Notes: generated by a model from the sequence alone, not told the origin. 10,264 bases of DNA from JBHPCZ01 sp042573625 (GCA_042573625.1 JBHPCZ010000118.1:1-10264), one strand, 5' to 3'; shown: positions 1 through 5,412, counted from the first letter of the stretch. Made by a program: numbers and translations.

Positions 1-1
1 T

Positions 2-172
2 TTATTGTTTTGTTTTCTTTTGTTCTCTTAAAAAAACATCAATAGCTTCAATCACCACGCCTTCGATCTTGTAATTGTTTTCTGAAGCAAAGGCTTTCAC
101 TCTCACGAAAAGATTTGCCGGTATTCTTACGTAATGGGCTTTGGTATTATCTTTAGGGTTTTCTTCTGTCAT
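2..172 (-). CDS. Small ribbon-helix-helix-type protein, copy 1
   Basis: A 56-aa protein with a ribbon-helix-helix (MetJ/Arc/CopG-like) layout: a short beta strand (HYVRIP, about residues 13-18), a first helix through VRVKAFASEN, and a second helix GVVIEAIDVFLREQ. Members of this fold usually dimerise and bind DNA, often as antitoxins or autorepressors; no toxin gene is visible beside it. The frame can be read from a GTG at 190. I chose the ATG at 172 because the paralogue at 2810-2965 begins with the same MTE-NPKD residues and an AAGG lies 8 nt upstream. The stop is at the window edge, so any downstream partner is outside view. Fold assignment is by pattern; the DNA target is unknown. Confidence 0.75.
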   Translation of the reverse strand: MTEENPKDNTKAHYVRIPANLFVRVKAFASENNYKIEGVVIEAIDVFLREQKKTKQ

Positions 173-227
173 TATTAAAACCTTTTCCACAAAAGGGGGG
201 TAGGGAGATTTATTTACAGATTTCTTG

Positions 228-246
228 CCAAAACCGCTGCTTTTGG
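228..246. other. Small perfect hairpin in the RHH-1 upstream region
   Basis: CCAAAA (228-233) and TTTTGG (241-246) pair across a 7-nt loop, about 55 nt upstream of the RHH gene start. There is no T-run on either side, so it is not an obvious terminator. It could be an operator or leader structure, or chance. Confidence 0.25.
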
Positions 247-261
247 TCCGTTCATTTCAAT

Positions 262-320
262 TGCATATATCTTAAAAACCAAAAAGGCAAACCCCGTGGG
301 ATGGATTGTCCTTATATAAA
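262..320 (-). repeat. Dispersed intergenic repeat, copy A, with terminator-like stem
   Basis: Shares GCATATATC and the block AAAGGCAAACCCCGTG with copies B (1331-1420) and C (2714-2790). Read on the minus strand, which is downstream of the 387-1109 gene, AAGG(a)CAA pairs with TTGCCTT around a loop and is followed by a T-rich run. It can therefore serve as an imperfect intrinsic terminator for that gene. It also lies about 90 nt upstream of the RHH copy 1 start. Confidence 0.55.
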
Positions 321-386
321 AACGACGGTAGGAGCATCTATGTGCTTTATTAAGGGCAAGATTGATTCAAGTGTTTGAAAGGATTA

Positions 387-1109
387 TCATTCCTTTAGCT
401 TTAATTTAAAAAAACCTTCTTCTATCTTGATGTCTTCAACCCCATCCGAAAAAGTTTTCCAGAAACCCGTATCGGCACCAAATTCTTCAACCAGATTTAT
501 ATTCTTTATTCCTCCCAGCCAGGCATTTGGTATGGGTACACCCATAATAGTAATACCTTTAAGGATGACGACAGGTTTGCCCTTATCGTATGTAAAAACC
601 ACTCCAGTTCTAACACGGAGAATTTTTCCTCCAAACATAGGAAAATCTTCATCCACAGGCAATAGAAGCTTTGCACTAATAAGATTGTCAGACAAATCAA
701 TTGCCAATTTTTTTGCGAGATCCGTATTCTTTGCCAGTAATGCGTTGAGCTCCCTTTCAGTGAAATTAATCTCCCTTTTGATGCCTTTTTCACTGTAAGG
801 TTCCGGCTCAAGAGAAGCATTTGGATCAAACCGGTCTGATTCGGATGATTTATTAGGGATGTCGTTTCTATGTGAATTGACAGCAATCCCTATTGAATCA
901 AGGTTTTCTAGTTTGGCAGTCAAAACTTGCTCCTCGTGAGGATTCAATGTTACAGGCTTAAATTCCGATGGGAAAAAATAGGTTTTGAACACCAAGATGG
1001 TTATCCCTGCGGTAACAATAACGGCAATGACTATTAAGCCAAAGACTTGCAAAAACCCAAATCGTTTTTTGGCTATTTCTGAAGCAACGCTATGGTTGTT
1101 TTCCTCCAT
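387..1109 (-). CDS. Single-pass membrane-anchored protein, unknown function
   Basis: A 240-aa protein. Residues about 19-41 form one strong transmembrane helix after a short basic cytoplasmic start (AKKRFGF), so the remaining ~195 residues should lie outside the inner membrane. A charged, low-complexity stretch (about 75-110) precedes a conserved-looking C-terminal domain running from FTERELNALLAK through LPVDEDFPMFGGK and GVPIPNAWLGG to the end. Its beta-rich, FTERELNALL-containing layout recalls extracytoplasmic domains of unknown function in delta-proteobacteria; I cannot name a function. The frame also offers an ATG at 1115, but GGAGG at 1117-1121 sits only 1 nt from it and 7 nt from the ATG at 1109, so 1109 is preferred. 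It has its own promoter-like region and appears monocistronic. Confidence 0.85.
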   Translation of the reverse strand: MEENNHSVASEIAKKRFGFLQVFGLIVIAVIVTAGITILVFKTYFFPSEFKPVTLNPHEEQVLTAKLENLDSIGIAVNSHRNDIPNKSSESDRFDPNASLEPEPYSEKGIKREINFTERELNALLAKNTDLAKKLAIDLSDNLISAKLLLPVDEDFPMFGGKILRVRTGVVFTYDKGKPVVILKGITIMGVPIPNAWLGGIKNINLVEEFGADTGFWKTFSDGVEDIKIEEGFFKLKLKE

Positions 1110-1136
1110 GTTCATGCCTCCATTAGACCTACACTT

Positions 1137-1175
1137 TATCTAATTTCCATTAGATTAAAGTTTCAAGTTAACTTG
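1137..1175 (-). promoter_or_regulatory. Candidate promoter with two palindromes for the 387-1109 gene
   Basis: On the minus strand, TTGAAA (1161-1166) and TAGATA (1137-1142) are 18 nt apart, a sigma70-like arrangement ending about 28 nt before the start codon. Between and over them lies a 7-bp inverted repeat ATCTAAT/ATTAGAT (1138-1155, 4-nt gap). A perfect 12-bp palindrome CAAGTTAACTTG (1164-1175) overlaps the -35. The half-site TCTAATGGA recurs just upstream of the start codon. Operator function is inferred from position. Confidence 0.4.
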
Positions 1176-1225
1176 TGGTTCCTTGCCATAATCACAACAA
1201 TGCTAAATTACATATACCTTACGAA

Positions 1226-1327
1226 ACTGTCGAAAAAGTCCAAAAATGGCAATTTTAACAATTTCGCATGTAATGAAATCAAATGGTTACGAACACCAAA
1301 TTCACAGATTTTGGGTTTTTCGACAGT
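1226..1327. mobile_element. MITE-like 102-bp inverted-repeat element
   Basis: Perfect 12-bp terminal inverted repeats ACTGTCGAAAAA (1226-1237) and TTTTTCGACAGT (1316-1327) extend imperfectly to about 21 bp with runs of CCAAAA/TTTTGG. The interior of about 60 bp is AT-rich and has no gene. Short noncoding elements of this form are miniature inverted-repeat transposable elements mobilised in trans by a transposase with matching ends. No clear target-site duplication is visible. Open frames across it are by-products of the palindrome. It lies between the PAS gene terminator repeat and the upstream region of the membrane-protein gene. Confidence 0.6.
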
Positions 1328-1330
1328 CTC

Positions 1331-1420
1331 TACAAATATCACAGACCGAAGCCTGCTCTTATTGATTACATATATCATCAAAACGAAAAGGGCAAACCCC
1401 ATGAAATTGATTTGCCCTTA
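1331..1420 (-). repeat. Dispersed intergenic repeat, copy B, containing a terminator stem
   Basis: Starts directly after the MITE-like element with TACAAATATCACAG and runs through ACATATATCATCAAAA to GGGCAAACCCC. It matches copy C over about 70 bp with few differences. Its end holds a perfect 9-bp stem, AAGGGCAAA (1388-1396) with TTTGCCCTT (1411-1419) across a 14-nt loop. Read on the minus strand the stem is followed by TTCGTTTTG. This places a plausible intrinsic terminator 70 nt past the stop of the PAS gene. Confidence 0.65.
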
Positions 1421-1489
1421 TTGAAAAACGATAACACAACTTTTTTAAGCTCTCAAAAACCTGTCATATATTGCAGTTATCTGTATTAC

Positions 1490-2374
1490 TCAATCGTCAT
1501 ACATATCTAAATCAGGATAATGTTCTTTTGCACAATCAGGACAGATGCTATGGCTGATGTCGGCTGGTGAATACTTATAAATATAGACATCAACCTGTTC
1601 CCAATAACCTTTGTCATCTCGAATCTTTTTACAAAAGGAGCAGAGAGGTAATATCCCTCTTAATGTTTTGATCTCTTTTAAGGATTCCTGAAGCTCATTT
1701 ATCAGTTGTTCACGCTCTTCCTCAGCTTGTTTTCGATCGGTAATATCACGGGCTATGCCACTAACTCCGATTAGGTTGCGATAAGAATCATAATGGAAAT
1801 TACTTGTCCAAAGCATATTGTGGATTTTTCCGTTTTGGTTAACCTGTCTGTTCTCTATAGTTCCACTTGTTTTATGCATTGCAACGATGTCATTAAACCA
1901 ATTATGAGAATGCTCTTTATCATCTGGATGAATAAAATCAAAAGCCGACATACCGACACAATCTTGTGGAGACAATCCGAAAATTTTTTTTGAAATATAG
2001 TTTACAAAAATAAACTTACCATCTTTGTTCACTCTTGTTATCAAGTCATCCGTTCCTTCCACGATATCACGATATCTCTCCTCGCTCTGTCGCAGATCAA
2101 GACTATAAATCTGCTGCAGAAATGAATAAAAGATAAAAGCCCACCACATTGGAATTAATGCTCCAATTAAATCTTCAAAAGGGTCAAGGGCTTTAGTTAT
2201 TCCAGACCATTCCATGGTAAGGCAAAAACTATAAAACAAAGTGAAAACGAAAAGACCTGCTGTTAACAACTTAACATCACGGCTTAAAGTGCGTTTCCAG
2301 CCGATTAATAGGATTATCAGCGCCGCAAGGGATGTGCAAAATGTGATAAGATCAAAAATAACTATAAGGTTCAT
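1490..2374 (-). CDS. Membrane PAS sensor with C-terminal four-cysteine module
   Basis: A 294-aa protein. Three hydrophobic segments (about 5-25, 36-53, 67-90) place the rest in the cytoplasm. A PAS domain (about 98-213) has the usual SEERYRDIVE start and GVSGIARDITDRKQAEEE end and is followed by a coiled coil (213-238). The C-terminus carries LCSFCKKIRDDKGYW (244-258) and CPDC (278-281), whose four cysteines look like a metal-binding knuckle. That tail is frequent after PAS, GAF or receiver domains in Desulfobacterota. There is no histidine-kinase, GGDEF or other output domain, so the output must be the Cys module or a partner. The start overlaps the stop of the upstream membrane gene by 4 nt (ATGA), with AGGGA 8 nt before it, indicating translational coupling. 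PAS ligand is unknown. Confidence 0.88.
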   Translation of the reverse strand: MNLIVIFDLITFCTSLAALIILLIGWKRTLSRDVKLLTAGLFVFTLFYSFCLTMEWSGITKALDPFEDLIGALIPMWWAFIFYSFLQQIYSLDLRQSEERYRDIVEGTDDLITRVNKDGKFIFVNYISKKIFGLSPQDCVGMSAFDFIHPDDKEHSHNWFNDIVAMHKTSGTIENRQVNQNGKIHNMLWTSNFHYDSYRNLIGVSGIARDITDRKQAEEEREQLINELQESLKEIKTLRGILPLCSFCKKIRDDKGYWEQVDVYIYKYSPADISHSICPDCAKEHYPDLDMYDD

Positions 2375-2652
2375 AACTTGATTCCCTGTTTACCCCCAAA
2401 TACCACTCTCCAACACCAAACAGCCATTAGCGTTGAGCTGCAAGCGTAACTCAGATGTTCCAAAAAGTTTAGTGACCTCCCCCAGAAGAAACTCTCAATA
2501 ACTGTTAGAACCCAGCCTGCCAAGAGGCAATAGAACCCTGACACAAGAAATTTCCACTCTGGAATGCGTTTAATTCTCATTTGATTTGCTAAAGTAAAAA
2601 TGAAGACTCCGCCACCAAGTATAAGCATTACAATTTCATTTTCTTGTATCAC
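2371..2652 (-). CDS. Small three-helix inner-membrane protein coupled to the PAS sensor
   Basis: A 93-aa protein with three hydrophobic helices (about 7-24, 34-53, 66-84) and short basic loops (MRIKRIPEWK). It starts with GTG, with AGGGGA 7 nt upstream; an ATG six bases earlier opens a different frame that stops after seven codons. Its stop overlaps the start of the PAS gene by 4 nt, so the two are made together. The PAS protein also begins with three helices, so the small protein may be a membrane partner or signal-input subunit. That role is inferred from the overlap alone; I do not recognise a family. Confidence 0.8.
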   Translation of the reverse strand: MIQENEIVMLILGGGVFIFTLANQMRIKRIPEWKFLVSGFYCLLAGWVLTVIESFFWGRSLNFLEHLSYACSSTLMAVWCWRVVFGGKQGIKL

Positions 2653-2684
2653 TTTTCATTCCCCTACCCAATTCGCATTGATGC

Positions 2685-2713
2685 TTTATATGATAATCCC
2701 AATACGGAGACAA
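2685..2713 (-). promoter_or_regulatory. Candidate sigma70 promoter for the membrane-PAS pair
   Basis: Minus strand TTGTCT (2708-2713) and TATAAA (2685-2690) are separated by 17 nt. Transcription would begin near 2678 and give a leader of about 25 nt carrying the AGGGGA ribosome site before the GTG at 2652. The -35 abuts the end of repeat copy C. Confidence 0.5.
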
Positions 2714-2790
2714 CTTACAATAAACACAGCTCGAAGCCGTGTTATCCTGATTACATATATCATCAAAATGAAAAGGGCAAACCCTGTGAA
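2714..2790 (-). repeat. Dispersed intergenic repeat, copy C
   Basis: Shares with copy B the order CACAG, CGAAGCC, GATTACATATATCATC, GAAAAGGGCAAACCC and then TGAAA. On the minus strand it begins 20 nt past the RHH copy 2 stop, where AACCC and GGGTT form a short stem followed by a T-rich run. It can therefore act as a weak terminator for that gene, as copies A and B do for theirs. Confidence 0.65.
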
Positions 2791-2809
2791 AATGGGGTTG
2801 TTCTATTTA

Positions 2810-2965
2810 TTAATCTTTTCTTTTATATTCTCTAAGAAATATATCCAGAGCTTCAATCACAACACCTTCTAACGTGTAATGGTTCTCTGAAGCGAAGGAT
2901 CTCACTCTATCTGCAAGGTCTGCTGGTATTCGTATGTGGAGGTCTTTGGGATTGTTTTCTGTCAT
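2810..2965 (-). CDS. Small ribbon-helix-helix-type protein, copy 2
   Basis: A 51-aa protein paralogous to the RHH protein at the left edge of the window. Both start MTE-NPKD and share the strand (HIRIP), FASEN at the end of the first helix, and EGVVIEA-D-FLRE in the second helix. This copy lacks four residues (NTKA-like insert) near the N-terminus. The pattern is that of a DNA-binding RHH dimer of the CopG/Arc class; the charged residue placement along the strand suggests operator contact, which is an inference. The ATG at 2965 is chosen from alignment with copy 1; the purine-rich AGGAG upstream is rather far (about 16 nt). No toxin-like gene is adjacent, and repeat copy C lies just downstream. 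Confidence 0.78.
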   Translation of the reverse strand: MTENNPKDLHIRIPADLADRVRSFASENHYTLEGVVIEALDIFLREYKRKD

Positions 2966-3036
2966 TATATGTTCACTTCAACTCCTGAGAAAACAAGATC
3001 GGTCAATCCTTTTGTATACTAGTAAAAAGGTAGGTG

Positions 3037-3110
3037 TTGGCCGGGGGCAAAAGATTTCCCTTGCCCTTTAGGAAATATATCGCCTAACTTTCTTAAATAC
3101 CCCCGGCCAA
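3037..3110. other. GC-rich 11-bp inverted repeat with nested stems
   Basis: TTGGCCGGGGG (3037-3047) and CCCCCGGCCAA (3100-3110) are perfect inverted arms enclosing 52 nt of AT-rich DNA. Inside, ATTTCC (3054-3059) can pair with GGAAAT (3071-3076). TAGGTG (3031-3036), just outside the main stem, can also pair with CGCCTA (3081-3086) within the loop, allowing a pseudoknot. On the minus strand it sits between the zinc-ribbon copy 1 stop and the RHH copy 2 start. It may be a strong transcription barrier, a structured RNA or a miniature mobile element; there is no T-run to settle it. Confidence 0.5.
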
Positions 3111-3161
3111 GAAGCAGCCTTAACGGAGCTTGTCTTATATAGCACGAAAAACAGGTGATAC

Positions 3162-3329
3162 TCAAATACTCATATTTCCAAAGATTACTCTAAATTCAGA
3201 GAAACACGCTGTACAGAAAAAATTCATTGATTTTGGGATTAAACGCATCCACCATTTTCGTGGAATCCTTTGCCCTGTTACCTTGCCGCATTTAGGACAT
3301 TTCTTTAGCCTGATCTTCTTTTTTTTCAT
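3162..3329 (-). CDS. Small zinc-ribbon protein, copy 1
   Basis: A 55-aa basic protein. A lysine-rich start (MKKKKIRLKK) is followed by CPKCGK (11-16), a WWM motif (26-28), then CTAC (39-42) and a SEF-RVIFG tail. The two CxxC pairs 24 residues apart form a zinc-ribbon/zinc-knuckle pattern. A clear paralogue lies at 4822-4959 and shares KCPKCGK, WWM, the P before the second pair, C-x2-C, EF and FG; such conservation in an otherwise short frame argues that it is a real gene. The ATG at 3329 has no good ribosome site of its own; a strong one lies before a six-codon ORF immediately upstream (3333-3353). Function unknown: DNA, RNA or protein binding are all possible. Confidence 0.75.
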   Translation of the reverse strand: MKKKKIRLKKCPKCGKVTGQRIPRKWWMRLIPKSMNFFCTACFSEFRVIFGNMSI

Positions 3330-3332
3330 CTT

Positions 3333-3364
3333 TCATTTAATAAACAAAGACATTGATCCTCCCT
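3333..3364 (-). promoter_or_regulatory. Strong ribosome site with a six-codon leader ORF before zinc ribbon 1
   Basis: On the minus strand AGGGAGGA (3357-3364) precedes an ATG at 3353 that encodes MSLFIK and stops at TGA (3333-3335). This ORF is in the same frame as the zinc-ribbon gene, whose ATG follows after one more codon. Ribosomes loaded at this site could restart on the zinc ribbon. Alternatively the in-frame TGA interrupts what was once the true N-terminus. Confidence 0.5.
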
Positions 3365-3424
3365 GATCTGTTCAACCTCACCAGTGTAATGCGTTTTTAT
3401 TGCTGATCCAGAACAGTCATTAAA

Positions 3425-4330
3425 TCAAAGCATCGCCTTCATCACCACAGTATAGTCTCCCTTTTTAGGGCCTGTTGTAATTGGTTTAATGGCTGAAACA
3501 ATGCACGTATCATTAAACACAACGGTTGGTGAATAGAACCGAACATCTTCTATCTCTTTACCGACTTTTAAGCTATCAATCAGAGATTGTTTTTCTCCAG
3601 AGATTATTACACTGATCATTTCGCCTTGTTGAAAACTAATAGCAAGTTTAATACCCTTTCCTTTCTCAGGGCTTTCATCCATAGGGATTTTAATGCTTAG
3701 GAGGTCGATGAACTCTTCTTCAACAGGCTCATCTTCTTTAACGATCGAAGATGCTTCAGGCTTGGGAAGAGTTTCGCCCATTCCCGTTCGGTGTAGCGTG
3801 TCCTGAAAAAAGAAATGCACCTTTTTCAGCTCTCCCGGAGAAAATCTGTCGCTGAAATGCCATTGATGGTATTGGGTGATTGCATTCTCTAAAGAGGAAA
3901 GCCCAATATGGCACCTGAAAATATTCTTGGCAGCAGCAACACGGTGATCATCGCTTTCTAATAATTTATAAAATTCATTTAAGGCCTGTTCAAATTGTCC
4001 GAATACGAGTAAAGCTATTGCGTTATCAAAGGTTGCTGATTCGGTCTCCACATTGCTTGACGAAGAGAACAACTCCTTGACAAGACCCAATTCCGTTGTG
4101 GACATTTGAACCGATGCCTTCCTTCCTTCAAACCGACAAGCATCATCTTCCAGATCCCTCATTTTTTTTGAAACAGCAGACAGCAATTTCTCCTTGTTTT
4201 TAATTTGGGATTCATTTCGGATAAGCTCCGCCAACTCAATACATTTCCTTTTTGCCTCCTCATATAAGGAATGTGAGCGATATATTTCTATCTCCTGTGT
4301 GAGGGTTTTATATCGAGTTTTTATATCCAT
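3425..4330 (-). CDS. TPR-like protein with C-terminal beta domain
   Basis: A 301-aa soluble protein. Residues about 1-180 are helical and repeat-like (EEAKRKCIELAELI, FGQFEQALNEFYKLLE, AAAKNIFRCHIGL), resembling degenerate tetratricopeptide helices. An acidic linker (about 186-206) leads to a C-terminal beta-rich domain (209-301) containing SIKIPMDE, GEMISVIISG, EDVRFYSPTVVF and GPKKGDYTVVMKA. That domain has the feel of PilZ-associated proteins in Desulfobacterota but lacks the RxxxR and D-x-S-x-x-G motifs, so c-di-GMP binding cannot be claimed. A TTG one codon upstream is also possible; the ATG at 4330 is preferred, though no strong ribosome site is seen. It lies between the two zinc-ribbon genes on the same strand, suggesting a scaffold role in the same module (inference). 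Confidence 0.82.
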   Translation of the reverse strand: MDIKTRYKTLTQEIEIYRSHSLYEEAKRKCIELAELIRNESQIKNKEKLLSAVSKKMRDLEDDACRFEGRKASVQMSTTELGLVKELFSSSSNVETESATFDNAIALLVFGQFEQALNEFYKLLESDDHRVAAAKNIFRCHIGLSSLENAITQYHQWHFSDRFSPGELKKVHFFFQDTLHRTGMGETLPKPEASSIVKEDEPVEEEFIDLLSIKIPMDESPEKGKGIKLAISFQQGEMISVIISGEKQSLIDSLKVGKEIEDVRFYSPTVVFNDTCIVSAIKPITTGPKKGDYTVVMKAML

Positions 4331-4410
4331 CAATTTGGATCACATTAGTACATGACTATTAGAAGGTGATCGTTTTCATTCAACTTGTTCTAAACATTGG
4401 CAATAGGCTT

Positions 4411-4432
4411 TTCATCAAACATTTTTGATGAA
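4411..4432. terminator. Perfect 8-bp hairpin just after the 4436 gene stop
   Basis: TTCATCAA (4411-4418) and TTGATGAA (4425-4432) pair across a 6-nt loop, beginning 3 nt beyond the stop codon of the 4436-4825 gene on the minus strand. The following bases are AAAAGCC, not a U-run, so it is at best a weak terminator or a messenger-stabilising or processing stem between two genes. Confidence 0.35.
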
Positions 4433-4435
4433 TAT

Positions 4436-4825
4436 TCAGTTGAGAAGGGTTTTTGATATATCGTCAAATTCATGCTCAATGATGCTCTGGTTCTTTAGCT
4501 GTGAAACCATATAAATGACTTTTGAAATGAGTAATTCACGCACAAGATATCCAATTGCAAACTTCTGATCACTCTCTAACTCACGAAATTCAAACTGATG
4601 GATTACTTTTTCTACCAAAGGAACTGTCACCCGATTAATCTCCTTCTGTGAACAAGTCAGTTCGGAATCTCTATCAACTCCCCAAACTGCGGGCACAATA
4701 TAGGTGATTGATTCATTTAACAATTCCATTGCATACGTTTTGAAGATTTCCTTAGCTGCTCTGTTTACCAACGGATCAACGATTCTTGAGATTCTCAGGA
4801 CATCTTCAGGTTTTTCCTTTTTCAC
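4436..4825 (-). CDS. Unrecognised helical protein coupled to zinc ribbon 2
   Basis: A 129-aa mostly helical protein (ISRIVDPLVNRAAKEIFKTYAMELL, VPLVEKVIHQFEFRELESDQKFAIGYLVRELLISKVIYMVSQLK, split here by a VWGVDRDSEL loop) with no signal peptide and one isolated cysteine. I do not recognise a family. The frame is open to an ATG at 4945, but its first 40 codons overlap the zinc-ribbon gene in another frame and read as a shadow of it. I choose the GTG at 4825, which overlaps the zinc-ribbon TGA as GTGA, with GGAAAG a few bases upstream; this is the standard geometry for translational coupling. The zinc ribbon and this protein are thus likely partners. The alternative start at ATG 4888 would mean a long overlap. 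Confidence 0.72.
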   Translation of the reverse strand: MKKEKPEDVLRISRIVDPLVNRAAKEIFKTYAMELLNESITYIVPAVWGVDRDSELTCSQKEINRVTVPLVEKVIHQFEFRELESDQKFAIGYLVRELLISKVIYMVSQLKNQSIIEHEFDDISKTLLN

Positions 4826-4959
4826 ATCTTTCCAAAAAAAATTGCGAACTCGTTGTAACACTCCACGCAATAATAACTCTTCGTCCATGGAAATACATAC
4901 ATCCACCATCTTAGCGGGACTTCTTGTCCAGACATTTTTCCACATTTAGGACATTTTAT
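4822..4959 (-). CDS. Small zinc-ribbon protein, copy 2, start unresolved
   Basis: About 45 aa from the position shown: KCPKCGK, then WWM, CVEC, YNEF and a closing FFGKM, aligned residue by residue with the zinc-ribbon copy at 3162-3329. Two CxxC pairs are kept. The frame is open only back to a TGA at 5005-5007 and contains no ATG, GTG, TTG or CTG before the first cysteine pair. The coordinate given is an ATA codon (4957-4959) that has AAGGA 8 nt upstream, a spacing fit for a rare start. An ATG at 4985 lies in another frame and stops after nine codons (MRQTQGLNL), so a one-base indel or slippage would also explain the gene. It begins about 40 nt after the PilZ gene and overlaps the next gene by GTGA. 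The product is likely real; the N-terminus is not known. Confidence 0.6.
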   Translation of the reverse strand: MKCPKCGKMSGQEVPLRWWMYVFPWTKSYYCVECYNEFAIFFGKM

Positions 4960-5000
4960 AGGTTTAGTCCTTGGGTCTGTCTCATCTCTATCAAAAAATC

Positions 5001-5372
5001 CTACTCAAGAGTGTAATGCTGAAGAAAATAGCCTAACAGTCCTGACTGAATAGGTGTCATTGCCCCGAATTGTATTCTCAACTGCTTCATAGGCACTGAG
5101 CTGAAAGGAATATCGCCATCTACTTCAATGTCCACAACAGATTTAACCGGCACTTTCTTTAAATAGAACTCATAAACGGTAGAAAATATTTCCATCTCAG
5201 TCGAACCACTTAACGGCTCATCATGCCCAATATATTGAAAAGTAAGTCCACTCTTACTGATGTCTTGGATCTGTCCCATTTTATTATCAGAAGTTAGGAG
5301 GGCAAATACACCTTCCTTGGCCTTCAATCGCTTATGTTTCCTTCGTTCAACAAGATCGTTCTTGGTGGTCAT
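5001..5372 (-). CDS. PilZ-domain protein, putative c-di-GMP receptor
   Basis: A 123-aa single-domain PilZ protein. The RxxxR ligand motif is present as RRKHKR (10-15), and the D/N-x-S-x-x-G motif as DISKSG (37-42) at the usual distance. The remaining sequence supplies the beta barrel strands (VDIEVDGDIPF, KQLRIQFGAMTP) and a final helix (GLLGYFLQHY). PilZ proteins bind cyclic di-GMP and change conformation to act on a partner; with no fused output domain it must act on a separate target. The start ATG has GGAG 8 nt upstream. It opens the run of minus-strand genes and is preceded by a promoter and a structured leader. The zinc ribbon and helical gene follow within 45 nt, so they are probably cotranscribed. 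Confidence 0.9.
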   Translation of the reverse strand: MTTKNDLVERRKHKRLKAKEGVFALLTSDNKMGQIQDISKSGLTFQYIGHDEPLSGSTEMEIFSTVYEFYLKKVPVKSVVDIEVDGDIPFSSVPMKQLRIQFGAMTPIQSGLLGYFLQHYTLE

Positions 5373-5412
5373 TGCGTAAGCTCCAGTTCAAAGAAAATAT
5401 CACGTTATAAGT

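Noticed and set aside
1208..1402. 64-codon minus-strand frame across the MITE and repeat copy B
   Set aside because: It is built from the inverted repeat and terminator sequence; no ribosome site or protein family.
1388..1420. GGGCAAACC block in the dispersed repeat resembling the first half of a c-di-GMP-I riboswitch
   Set aside because: The second conserved half (GCAAAGCC) and the flanking P1 stem are absent in every copy, there is no plus-strand gene downstream, and the block is better explained as one arm of a terminator stem.
3031..3110. Integron attC site suggested by GCCTAAC within a large palindrome
   Set aside because: No matching GTTRRRY partner at the other end and no integrase or cassette gene in the window.
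3130..3366. 78-codon plus-strand frame opposite the zinc-ribbon gene
   Set aside because: Antisense to a conserved cysteine-motif gene with a paralogue; its poly-F/I run is the complement of the lysine-rich start.
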